Part shown: piece after piece, positions 9,992 to 19,740 of the stretch
How positions within the stretch are numbered: position 1 is the first letter of the stretch
How the letters are laid out: every line of letters starts with the position of its first letter
Source: Linyphia triangularis
Taxonomy: Eukaryota; Arthropoda; Arachnida; Araneae; Linyphiidae
Direction of reading: 5' to 3'
Assembly: GCA_963978545.1 (NCBI GenBank)
Contig: OZ021722.1
Span: 37,093,365-37,157,364, forward strand
Length of the DNA stretch: 64,000 nucleotides
Translations under genes and position numbers: made by a program
The notes under the pieces: generated by a model
What the model was told of the DNA's origin: nothing
Databases searched by the model: none
Seen by the model: only the letters and a program-made list of their open reading frames with translations

Positions 9992-11558
9992 AGTAATCTG
10001 TTGACACATTCACAACACACACAGATTCAGACGACCGCTAACTGAGAGACTAGTCGCTCTGAACTACTGCTCCAGTTGCTTTCCTCGCTTAACCAAGTAG
10101 CCGCTAGCTGAGAGACTAGCTGCTTGGTCTTTGCCATGCTTACTACTACCAACCTTGATGGTTTCTTTGGCGGTGTACGGATCGTACCCGTTTCAACTGC
10201 TGTAGTTGAACCTTCTATCCTTAACCTGCCTCCGAACCTCGTGCCTGATTACCATTCCATGACTGACTGCACTGATTTGAAAACATTTTATTTTCCTCAC
10301 AGCACGAAGGGAAAAGCCTCGCTCCAAGCCCTGCACAGGTCCATGCTTGACCATGGCTGCGAGGTTTTTGCCCGGTTTCTTAAAAACCAATATGTGATCA
10401 CTCCTCAAAACAAGAACGAGGAGATCATCATTTCTAATTTCATCAATTCCGAGAAACCTGTTGTTCCTGCAGCTATGCTGGCCCCAGTGCCTAATGCCAC
10501 CTTCAAAGTAGTTGTCAGGGGCTTGCCCTTCGACACTACTGAGAAGGAAATTTTTGATTCTATAGTTTCCACCTACCCTGACTTCAATATTTGCCACGTG
10601 CTCCAGATGAAGAATCGTTTCGGGAAGAAGATTCCCCTCTTCACTCTGGAGTTTCCAAAGTCCTCTGACCATGATGCAATCCTCTCATGCAAAACCATAC
10701 TCTGCCTTCAAATTAAAATTGAAAAAATCAACGGCAGAAAGGCTTTGAGACCCAAACAATGCTTTAAGTGCCAGCGTTGGGGAACTCACCTTTCTGTCAC
10801 TTGCCCCTACCCCACCAGATGTCGCCACTGCTCCGAACAGCATCCCAGTCGGAATTGTCCTAATAAGAGTGGTGTGCGACGGTGCATTAACTGTAAAGGG
10901 AATCATCCCTCATCTGCTCATTCCTGCTCCTACTATACTGACCTAATCAGTAAACGTCGGCCTAGTGGTTCCGGGGTCAAGAAGGCGACCCCCGCAACGA
11001 AGCCAAATTTCATTCCAAGGCCTGTTACACTTAATTTAAATTCCAAACCCAAGCCCACTTATGCTAGTGTGGCATCACAAGCTACAAAAAATTCTGGCCC
11101 TATTCTGGTAAAACACCAGGAATCTAACACTGACGTTAGTATACCAGATTCTCCTATTTTCATGGTTGTTGATCGTATCATGATTGATCAATCCACCTCC
11201 ACTGAGCGATCTCTGACGATCGACAAGTCCACAATGTATAATCTTGCTGATATACCCAGAGCACCGAACCCCTATGAAGGTTTTAATTTAAAATTTCTCA
11301 GCCCACCATGTTTGCTTCCTAATTTCTAAGTCGATTTTAGCTCCGCCTCCCCAACTGCTGTTGGTTGCTTTGAAGAGTCTGAATGTTTCGTTCGACTTTC
11401 TGGTTTTATTTTTGTTTCCCATTCAATTTTCTCCATTTAAACTTATGTGATCTTAATAGCAGCTATGTTACATTTTAATTTTTTATCCTGGAGGTTGCAC
11501 GGCCGTTCCGGCCGTCGGAACTCCAAGAACACCAAATCAGTCAGTCAGTAATCTGTTG
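9992..11558 (+). mobile_element. Gag-only non-LTR retroelement (half-LINE)
   Basis: The body is about 10004-11546, with direct repeats AGTAATCTGTTG at 9992-10003 and 11547-11558; part of the second overlaps the CAGTCAGTCAGT tail. Its 5' region carries a repeated CGCTA(A/G)CTGAGAGACTAG motif at about 10036 and 10102. One intact ORF1 follows, then about 200 bp of 3' UTR with a GC-rich palindrome (GGCCGTTCCGGCC) and the CAGT tail. No reverse transcriptase or endonuclease frame exists. The insertion is confirmed by the uninterrupted homologous sequence in the 3' LTR at about 14000-14060. Confidence 0.85.
10136..11329 (+). CDS. ORF1 (Gag-like zinc-knuckle protein) of a Jockey-type non-LTR element
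   Basis: This is an intact 397-codon frame. I chose ATG at 10136 because the frame upstream of it has only non-ATG codons. The protein has an N-terminal region, then an RNA-binding-like block (residues ~120-200, with FKVVVRGLP and FDSIVSTYPDF) that matches the PRE_C2HC region of Jockey and X-element Gag proteins. Three zinc knuckles follow: CFKCQRWGTHLSVTC (one residue longer than usual), CRHCSEQHPSRNC and CINCKGNHPSSAHSC. The C-terminus is basic and then low complexity. Such proteins bind the element's RNA and help form the RNP. No RT frame follows, so mobilisation would need a partner LINE. A domesticated gene is less likely because target duplications flank the whole unit. Confidence 0.85.
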   Translation: MLTTTNLDGFFGGVRIVPVSTAVVEPSILNLPPNLVPDYHSMTDCTDLKTFYFPHSTKGKASLQALHRSMLDHGCEVFARFLKNQYVITPQNKNEEIIISNFINSEKPVVPAAMLAPVPNATFKVVVRGLPFDTTEKEIFDSIVSTYPDFNICHVLQMKNRFGKKIPLFTLEFPKSSDHDAILSCKTILCLQIKIEKINGRKALRPKQCFKCQRWGTHLSVTCPYPTRCRHCSEQHPSRNCPNKSGVRRCINCKGNHPSSAHSCSYYTDLISKRRPSGSGVKKATPATKPNFIPRPVTLNLNSKPKPTYASVASQATKNSGPILVKHQESNTDVSIPDSPIFMVVDRIMIDQSTSTERSLTIDKSTMYNLADIPRAPNPYEGFNLKFLSPPCLLPNF

Positions 11559-11617
11559 TTACATAGTGTTACGTTTGCATGTTGACGGCTGCTTTTTGTA
11601 TATGTGAATACACAACA

Positions 11618-12020
11618 ATGAGGAACTTGCACAAGTGAGGAAAATGAATATTTTTTGTATTTTCTAGTGTTATCCAATGAATATATTTGAACAGTGCAAT
11701 TATTTCTTATCTTTATGCTTTCCATTAATCAAAAACCGAGTTTTAAATCAAAGCAAAGGTCACGTAACCAAAAACGCATAAAAAACGTGATGTAATTACG
11801 CATGGATTCCTTCGAAAATCTGAGGAGGAACTTGGTCTAAAACAGGTTTTAGACAAGTTCATCATCTGCACGTTGACGTCACACGCAAAAGTAGCTTTTT
11901 CCCACCAAATCTCAAAGTGAAAAACTAAATATTTTTTAAACTATCTATCAGAGCTCAAATTGGTGTAACGAGTATATTTTTCGAAACCATCCCATTAAGC
12001 AACTCTAGTTACGCCTATGT
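11618..12020. other. Residual internal sequence of the Ty3/Gypsy relic
   Basis: It lies between the 5' LTR remnant and the first readable pol sequence. No gag or protease motif is recognisable, so most of the internal 5' half has been deleted or decayed. Confidence 0.45.
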
Positions 12021-13490
12021 GTGCATTTCAATGAAAATAAGCCACTCATCCTTGCATGCGATGCCTCTCAGTATGGTTATGGAGCTGTCCTCAGCCACAA
12101 AATGTCAGAGGGAGTTGAAGCTCCAGTGGCATTCTATTCAAGAACAATGAACCCCACTGAGAGCCGATACGTCCAGATTGACAAAGAAGCCTTGGTCATC
12201 ATACAAGGCAATAAAAAGTTTCACAACAACCTCTACGGACAGAAATTAAAAATAAGAGCCTACCACAAGCCTTTGCTATGGTTTTTGGCCAGTGACAAAC
12301 CCACACCAACAATGCTGTCTTCAAGAATGCAACGGTGATCTCTAACTCTAAGCTCATACGAATACCATCTTGTATACCAACCTGGCAAATTAATTTCCAA
12401 TGCAGATAGGCTTAGTCGATTACCTCACCCTCAGATGATCCATCATGAGACATCTACTAATGAAGTATTACTTCTGGAAACCTTGGACAAGCTCCCTATC
12501 TCAGCCAAAGATATCGCACGGATAACTATCTAAGATCCTATCTTAGCTCGAGTGCTCAACTGGGTTTTGAAGGGGTGGCCAACTGAAAAACCAGATGAAG
12601 AATTTGCCCCTTATTTCCAACTGCGACTGGAAATCTCAGGCCATAAAGGATGCCTCCTTTAGGGATGCAGGGTCATAATACCCAGGAAGGCACAGGAACA
12701 TCTATTGGCCACTCTCCACAATTCACATCAAGGCATCGTGTGCACAAAGGGTCTTGCAAGAAGTTGCATGTGGTGGTCAAGGATGGACAATCAAATTGAA
12801 AACACAGTAAACAGGTGCAACATTTGTCAACAAACACGACATGTCCCCCCCCCCCCCCAAAAAAAACTCTGGGAACATGGGAGTGCATTAAAAAACCGTG
12901 GTCAAGACTCCACATCGACCATACAGGACCATTTCAAGGATCCATTTTTCTCATTATCGTCGACGCATACTCAAAATGGCTGGAGCTCATTAAAGTATCA
13001 TTAATAGACTCAACATGTGCCATTGACACTTTGATGAAACTCTTCAGATCACATGGCATCTCTGACACCATAGTGTCAGATAACGGAACTGGATTCACAT
13101 TGTCTGAATTGTCTTGGGTTTCGTAAGAGAAAGGAAATCTGGCATCATGTATTTATTCCTCACAGGCATCCTTCATCAAAAGGGCAAGCAGAGAGGATGG
13201 TGCAGACAAAAAAGGATGCACTTCAAAGAATTATTACTGTGAATATGAATTCTAGACTTGCATCTTTCTCATTAGCACAATATGCTACACCCAATGCTGC
13301 AATTGTTTCTCCAGCAGAACTGCTTATGAACCGCCGTTCGAAAACTTGCTTGTACAGACTCCATCCAGATTTTTCGAAGCCTAATCCTAAGATTCTATCT
13401 AATTTAAGGTTTCGAATGTTTGCACTTCTAGACTTGGTATACGCTCGAGGTATCCTCATGACAAATGAGTACCAGCTACAATAATAGGAG
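12021..13490 (+). pseudogene. Decayed Ty3/Gypsy pol: RNase H and integrase
   Basis: The RNase H domain opens with LILACDASQYGYGAVLSH, then PVAFYSRTMNPTESRY and DKEALVII, as in Gypsy pol. The frame is broken by TGA at 12336, TAA at 12531 and TAG at 12660, all in the same frame. The integrase zinc region (HNSHQG...CNICQQTR) follows in that frame. A C homopolymer at about 12845-12858 then shifts the frame before the core (HIDHTGPF, FLIIVDAYSKWLE, IVSDNGTGF). More frame changes precede the last conserved stretch at 13197-13430. The protease and reverse transcriptase are missing. This copy cannot encode a working polyprotein. Confidence 0.9.
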
Positions 13491-13882
13491 TAACTGGACT
13501 TACAAAGTAGGAGATTTTTACGCATGAAGGTTTCGTGTGGAAAACACGTTGACCAATTAAGGCAACGTCAAAGTAATCCTCTGCTAGTGACAGACGTTGG
13601 TAGTTCCCCAGCACACCCATCCAGTGGTACAAAACCATCACTGTCAGGACCAGTATAAGGCAGCGCAGATTCTAAGCCAGCAGAAGACAGTGAGGATCGG
13701 AGACTGGCAAGAAATGACATGGTTTCAGAGCCTATGGAGACGGACAGTTTATTTTGGAGTGCAACTGCAGGGGACAGACCAGTCCCCTACGTTGCAAGTT
13801 CAGTAGTCCTACCATCGAGACCGGTCAGAGCTAAACATCCACCGACTTGTCTAAAGGACTACGTCGAATGGGGGGGGAGGAA

Positions 13883-14079
13883 TGTTATGTATTATCACAA
13901 ATTCTTTAACTGTAATTTTGAACTACAGCTCATTTTTATGTCACTAGAATGGCAACAGGCCGGATGAAAACATTCATGGTTGTCTCTGTATATAGTCATG
14001 TGTCTTGCAGTAATCGATTATTAAATACAGTTACTTTTGCATGCTGACGGCTGCTTTTTGTATATGTAAATGCACAACA
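13883..14079 (+). mobile_element. Ty3/Gypsy 3' LTR
   Basis: It starts TGTTATG just after a purine tract (GGGGGGGGAGG at about 13870-13880), the expected plus-strand primer site, and ends CACAACA. It shares its second half with the interrupted LTR at 9974-11617. No AATAAA was located, though TTAAATACAG sits near its middle. The exact edges are inferred from the TG...CA rule. Confidence 0.65.
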
Positions 14080-15076
14080 GCAAGTGTCTCGCAAATCGCG
14101 CCAACCAGCACTGTATATGGCAATTGTCTAAAAAACTCACACCAACTATTTGGCAGAAACCTCACGATTGCCATAGAAAAGGAAGGATGTTTTGACGTCA
14201 TTGCTAAAATGTAGCGTTTTGATTGGAATGCAATCGGACGAGGTTTTCGGGCATTTTCTTTTCTTGATATATAAATAACTAATTTTTTTAAAGAACTTTT
14301 GTTTGAATATTTGGAATCGGAAAGAAATTTTTCATAAATGTAAACTAATTTCACTCGTTTTTAAAAAATGCGGGAAATGTCCATTACCCATATGTAAGCT
14401 TGCCATGTTTCTGAAATGTTCAACCGATACACCAGAATGCCCCCTAGAGTCTCGGGTATTTAAGGGTACACACCTTTGAAGGGTTTTTAGAGTGTTTTAG
14501 AGGGTAGTTTATTCTCAACGCTATGAATAAATGGTTACTGATTAGAAACCTAAACCAGGGGTAATAATAAATGACACAAGCATATAAATTTAAACATTTT
14601 ATTTCTTACTTGTCAATATTTATAAGTAACTTAAATAAGAAGAAACACTTTAAATGATGAATAAAAATTGAATAATAGTTACATGTACTTTTCATTGGCA
14701 AGGACTTTTTTAGAAAATCTCTTTTGGTTTTAATCTTGTGGTAAAAATCTTCACAAGCTAATCCCATAATAATTGTACATGTCATCAAGCCTTTAACCCC
14801 TATCATCAGTCCATGCGTTGTTTATCAAAGAAAATACTCTCTCGGTTGGTGCTATGTCCCAGGTAAGCAGAAAGCATATTCAACAATCTTGATCAGAATG
14901 TGATTCTTCTTGAAGTGACCAAACAGCTTGAGCCGTTTTTCTTCACTTGAAATTATCACATATCTGGTCATCGCAAGGGATTCCGAGAGTACACATTAGA
15001 CCGGCTTTGGCATTAAGCACAAATAAAACTTCAGACGTTCCTGAATTGCTACAATAGCTGGCTCTTAAGATAATAA
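14080..15076. other. Gene-free stretch upstream of a LINE relic
   Basis: Short open frames carry no motif. The last part may be decayed LINE sequence leading into the RNase H relic, but I could not recognise reverse transcriptase motifs. Confidence 0.4.
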
Positions 15077-15609
15077 ACAGCATCCCAGAGGAGGGCCTTC
15101 AGGTTTATACAGATGGTAGCAAGGATGATCGGGATCGTACTGGAAGTGGAATACTACATCAAGAGATCTTATGGCGATATCAACATAAAAATGAGAAACC
15201 CGGATTCTTGTTCTGTTTTCCGATCGAAGCTCCTAACTATTGAAGCAGGACTGAACGCAATTGAAGAGGATTCTCGGTTAGACCCCATCTGGATCCTAAC
15301 GGATAGTACAAGTTCTATCCAATATTTGAATACATGGCCCAGAGTAGTTGATAGGGGAACAGCAATCTTACATCTTTGTAAACTTTCCGAGAAGCGAGAT
15401 ATTTATTTGCAGTGGATTCCGTCCCATGTTGGTCTATATGGGAATGAGATCGCTGACTCGCTGGCCCCCTGCGGGAATGAACCCCTGCGGGATAACTTGG
15501 CACTCACATTCTCGGAAATTCTCTCCATTAGAAAAAATAGTGTACAGCTGGACTGGAAAACTCCCCCAGTTCATATCTGGTACTCTAAGGATAAGCCGGG
15601 TCACGCTTT
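15077..15609 (+). pseudogene. LINE RNase H domain, frameshifted
   Basis: VYTDGSK (15103-15123) is the first catalytic motif of a LINE-encoded RNase H. A +1 frame change follows within about 70 bp, and the rest reads in another frame. That rest holds KLLTIEAGLNAI (catalytic Glu), ILTDSTSSIQYL (second Asp) and IPSHVGLYGNEIADSLA (His and last Asp). All catalytic residues can be found, but not in one frame. The domain order and sequence fit Jockey/I-type LINE ORF2 C-termini. The copy continues beyond an inserted element, at 16580. Confidence 0.85.
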
Positions 15610-16579
15610 GAGGGGCCGTTCAAATATTACGTAAGCACCTGGGGGGGTTAACGATTTGCTTATTTTTGCTGACAAGGGAGGGAGGGGGTATGAGTGATGC
15701 TTACGTAAGCATTTAATAATCCCTTTATTTCTAAAAAAAAATTGAAACTTACAAAAAATTTCATTTTTGTACACAGAGTTCTAGGATAGGCGACTTTCCA
15801 TTCAAATTGATCTAAGGGATTTAAACTTGCGTCACAAAAGAGTTACGTACTCTGCCTTCAGCCAATTACAATCAAACATTGATGACGCAAATACTGCAGT
15901 TTCAAAATGAATAAAGGGGATTCCCCTCTTTTGGGTGTTTGGAGACGTGAATCCTACATTAAACCTAACTTATGCGACATACAATTTTTGTTTTTGTTTC
16001 GCTTTGCGACTGGGAGGCGCCTAAGATGGAACAGTAGTTGGTTTAAGGTTCAAGATTCCGAATTGAGTTGTGTTTTGAACAAGTTTCTTTTTCCACTGCA
16101 ATCCTTCTTGAACTTTTTGAAGATTAAGCAAATATAGTTGCTCTGCTTTCTGTTTGCTTTTTAAAAAACAACATATGTCTTCATTTCGTGAAATTTTATA
16201 TAAAAAGCTGTTTGAAGCTTTAAAAAGTCTACATCAAACAAACCCTTGAAAGATATTCAGGATATAAATAATGAGGTATGGCGTCATTTTAAAAATGCCT
16301 CTAAAAATGATGAAGAAGTGTTGGTGTTAAAGAGTCGAAGAAGAGTTGCGAAAGGCAACTAGAAAAAATTAAGTTAAAGTTCATTATTTGCATTGAATCC
16401 TAACTTTTTTTAGATTATTAGCGTTACAAAAAAAAAAATCAGGAGCAGGGGGTGGGTTACCGTATGCTTACGTAATTATAGAGGGGGGGTATGCGATTTA
16501 CTTATTTTTGCTGATAAGGGGGGGGAGGGGGGTCAAAAATTACCAAAAACATGCTTACGTAATATTTAAACGACCCCTG
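15610..16579. mobile_element. TACGTAA-ended palindromic element inserted in the LINE relic
   Basis: The left end at 15610-15637 (AGGGGCCGTTCAAATATTAC, then GTAAGCA) and the right end at 16552-16579 are inverted copies about 28 bp long with three differences. Near each end, but in direct orientation, lies a roughly 60-bp block GATTT(G/A)CTTATTTTTGCTGA(C/T)AAGG followed by G runs. Each block is itself bracketed by inverted TACGTAAGCA and TGCTTACGTA. No transposase was found. The LINE reading resumes directly on the other side. Confidence 0.75.
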
Positions 16580-16822
16580 ACCTTCAGGGGTGATAGAGGT
16601 GATCAGACTGCGTACACTAGATTCATCAGTTGTCACCTAAAGTGCAGGAAGTATGAACTGCAGCGAAAGATCTATCCTACTTGCAATAAATGTTTCTCCA
16701 GTGCAGCCGGCCCGGCCTACCTCCTTAGATGTGTGGATTTTGAAAAAAAGGATTTTCTGCACGATCCGGTCTTGCTTTTTGATTTCCCGAAGGTAAATGA
16801 ACTCATGGACATGATGGTTTAG
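16580..16822 (+). pseudogene. LINE ORF2 C-terminal region after RNase H
   Basis: It reads RGDQTAYTRFISCHL, CNKCFSSAAGPAYLLRCV and so on to a stop at 16820-16822. This is the Cys-containing block that normally follows RNase H in these LINE ORF2 proteins. It continues the relic at 15077-15609, separated by the 970-bp insertion. Confidence 0.75.
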
Positions 16823-17251
16823 AGGACCAGTGGGGATGAGAAACGACAACACATCTCTGGTCGCATTTTTGATATATCATTGTGTCACTTTATAGTGTAC
16901 TTGTTAGGCTACGAGTTAGGTCGAGTAGGCAAAACAATTCTGATTATCTCATCTTAGAAAGGATAATGATTTATAAGAAAAGATCCAAAGGGTAACAAAA
17001 CGATACAAGGTACCTCGAGTTTGGACTATATGGTGCGATTGTGATAGTCTCATGCCGGATTTCCTGATACAATATTCCCCATAGAAATTTTAGCACTTAT
17101 CTCCGACGCCATAAAACTAACCAATCTGACATGATTGTCCCAATGGAACTTGAAATTACATCACATTTATTTTCTTAACCATGTGCATCACTCGATATGT
17201 AGGCAATAGACATGAACAGTGATAAAAAAACGAATCTGATTTTTTTTTTTA

Positions 17252-17260
<9 letters not shown>

Positions 17261-17287
<27 letters not shown>

Positions 17288-17288
17288 T
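17261..17288. repeat. (TTA)n microsatellite
   Basis: A perfect TTA run directly follows two poly-T tracts at 17241-17262. Confidence 0.9.
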
Positions 17289-17337
17289 AGACTAAGGGCT
17301 AAAATTGTGAGTTTAACAGAATTAATGATGAGAAAAT

Positions 17338-17708
17338 CTGTCATTTAATTCATTTTCTATGCACACCAGTAATTTAATTTTAAATAAAAAAAAATTGTGT
17401 CATTTAACTCTTTCTAATATCGAAACGCAACAAAAGTGTATTTTCTCCATTTAAAATTTTATTTTGTTAGTTTCAAACTTATTTACGTCTGAAAGAACAT
17501 CTCTACATTTTATATATATGATACCTATTGTAATGAATGTTACATTCTGTGTGCCCACAGATAATTTAATTTTGAATAAAAAAATTTCTTTGTGAGACAT
17601 TTAACTCTTTATATCGAAACACATCAAAAAATGTATTTTCTTCATTTAAAATTTTATTTTATTAATTATTAATTTCAAATTTATTTGCATCTGGAAGAAC
17701 ATCTCTAC

Positions 17709-17748
<40 letters not shown>

Positions 17749-17790
17749 CTCATATAATACCTATTGAAATGAATGTTACGTTCTATGTAA
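17338..17790. repeat. Two-copy tandem duplication (~215-bp unit)
   Basis: The landmarks CATTTAACTCTTT, ATATCGAAAC, CATTTAAAATTTTATTTT, GAACATCTCTAC, TACCTATTG and AATGAATGTTAC occur twice in the same order, at about 17340-17550 and 17555-17790. A 39-nt T run at 17710-17748 expands the second copy at a position where the first has TTTTATATATA. Confidence 0.8.
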
Positions 17791-18156
17791 AGTATAAAAA
17801 ATATTTCGTCTAAAATGTTGTACGACAGTCTTTAGTACAAACATTGTTGTTGTATAATTCGTTTTCAAAAATTATAGCACTTTTTCTTTTGATATTTTAA
17901 GACTTGTTTTTACAATTAGTTGAACAGCAAATGAAATTGAACTAACTTAAAATAGAATGACCAACTTGTAAAGTACTGCAAAAGCAGTGTGAAACACAGT
18001 TATAAACTGCGTTGCTTTTCTTTTTAACTTAATAACCTCACGAAGTAGGCATTAAATCCTTCATTGAAATATTTTCTGAGGTAAATGCAACATAACCTAA
18101 TTGAGCTATCAACGGATCTTTTTACTAATTCTCTATTTTTAAAAGTTAAGAATTAA

Positions 18157-18954
18157 ATATCCCCCAAAAAAAACACTTTTGAAAAGTAAAAGAACCCCCA
18201 ACCTCAAAAACACAAAAAACTTTCTTACAATAAAAAAATCATAAACATGATGAAAATTTTCAGCCACAAACACAGTGATATAAAAAAATGGCCAACCTCT
18301 GATTAGAACTCTCGGTTGTGACTCGCTTAAGAATGTATGCTTACTTAGTTTATTTTTAAAATTTAAGTTCCGCTCCCATAAAAAATTACGCTGCTTGAGG
18401 TTGGCGCCCGTCATAGGAATATTAACAATGTTTGAGTTTAAACTAATTTATGGCTGTTTGCACGAATATTCGAGTTTACGATTTCATTTGGATGGGTAGG
18501 AAATGGAGTGATGTAAATCTTCATGTTCGTGTAATTTTCAAAATAGTAAAGAGAAACTGTGATCAAACGCTTGCATTTGAATCGTTATTAAGAATTTTTT
18601 AAGTAAGAAACTGAAGTGCTTGTGGTAAGCTTTTGTTTGGTTGATACATACATTTTGGAAAGTTTTTATTGTGTGGGGGGTTTTAAAGGTTAGTAATTAA
18701 GACGGGCGCCAACCTCAAGCAGCGTAAATTTTTATGGGAGCGGAACTTAAATTTTAAAAATAAACTAAGTAAGCATACATTCTTAAGCGAGTCACAACCG
18801 AGAGTTCTAATCAGAGGTTGGCCATTTTTTATATCACTGTGTTTGTGGCTGAAAATGTTCATCATGTTTATGATTTTTTTATTGTAAGAAAGTTTTTTGT
18901 GTTTTTGAGGTTGGTGGTTCTTCTACTTTTCAAAAGTGTTTTTTTGGGGGATAT
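18157..18954. mobile_element. Foldback element with ~255-bp inverted arms
   Basis: The left arm 18157-18412 and the right arm 18701-18954 are near-identical reverse complements with only scattered differences. They run from ATATCCCCCAAAAAAA at the outer edge to GGCGCCCGTC at the inner edge. The 288-bp loop has no frame or motif I recognise. Such long arms with no transposase fit a foldback or MITE-type element. No clear target duplication was found. Confidence 0.9.
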
Positions 18955-19019
18955 CATAATTTTTTTTAAACACTGTCGAGTTCTCTTTTTTGAATTTGTC
19001 CATTTCATCGTTTTTCTAT

Positions 19020-19440
19020 TTATCACCTATGGTACACCTGGTACCAGGGATATTCATAATCCTTCAAACTGAGTTCGACGATACCTTACATGCAATAATT
19101 ATCTTTAAAATTGATAAACCGGAAGTGGTACCAATAGCATACCTGATACTTGAAACATTCATAATTCATCAAAACAAAAGTCCAACATGCCATATTTATC
19201 TTGGAAATTGATAAACTGAAAGTGGTACTATACCTATGCTATACCTGGTACCTTAAACATTCATAATTTTTCAAGACAAGCCAAAGACACCCAACAGGCC
19301 ATATTTATCATCAAAATTGATAAACCAGAAGTAGTACCACCTATGGTACACCTGGTACCATGAATATTCATAATTTTTCAAGTTGAGTTCAATGATATCT
19401 TACATGCCAAAATCTACTTAAAAATTGACAAATTGGTTGA
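19020..19440. repeat. Minisatellite, four units of ~105-110 bp
   Basis: Units start near 19026, 19130, 19234 and 19343. Each holds a tATGGTACACCTGGTACC-like start, then CATTCATAAT, a variable centre, then AAAATTGATAAACC and GAAGTGGTAC. Units differ at many positions, so the array is old. Confidence 0.8.
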
Positions 19441-19574
19441 ATGTGGACTGCAGTACCCATCAAAATCGACCACGAACGAGTAATAGAAACTTGTGTAAGG
19501 CAAATCATCTCCCAAAACTTAAAGAAATACGTTGCCATCGACAAAGAGCCTGTCTGTCAAGTTTCAGCTCGATT

Positions 19575-19740
19575 GGTTAGTTTGTACGCACAACAACCTA
19601 TTTTAGAGCATAAATAACGACTAATCAGTCCGGGACCCACAGCTTAACTTGGATTCCAAATCACAACGAACATCCACACCTAACCCAGGTATCAAATCCG
19701 GCACCTTTAACATACAAGACCAGAGCGTTCATCCCACTGA
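19575..19740 (-). repeat. SINE family B copy, reverse orientation
   Basis: The reverse complement shows the family B order: tRNA-like head with GGATTTGATACC as a mutated B-box region, TTGGAATCCAAGTTAAG, GGTCCCGGACTGATTAG, and an AACCAATC tail. No clear target duplication was seen, so this copy is old. Confidence 0.75.

Larger units (their letters stand above)
9974..11617 (+). mobile_element. Ty3/Gypsy 5' LTR fragment split by a non-LTR insertion
   Basis: The pieces at 9974-10003 and 11559-11617 together match the 3' LTR at 13883-14079. Shared landmarks are TATATA, CATGTGTCTTG, AGTAATC, TTTGCATG and GACGGCTGCTTTTTGTATATG, with ACACAACA at the end. The 3' LTR serves as an unoccupied counterpart that marks exactly where the half-LINE inserted. 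The upstream part of this LTR is not recognisable. Confidence 0.7.

Noticed and set aside
10136..11329. Domesticated host zinc-knuckle gene
   Set aside because: Target duplications, a CAGT tail and the empty-site comparison show it is a retroelement ORF1.
18139..19072. Hydrophobic 80-90-codon frames in the 18-19 kb region
   Set aside because: They are translations of AT-rich foldback arms; the same protein appears on both strands because of the inverted repeat.
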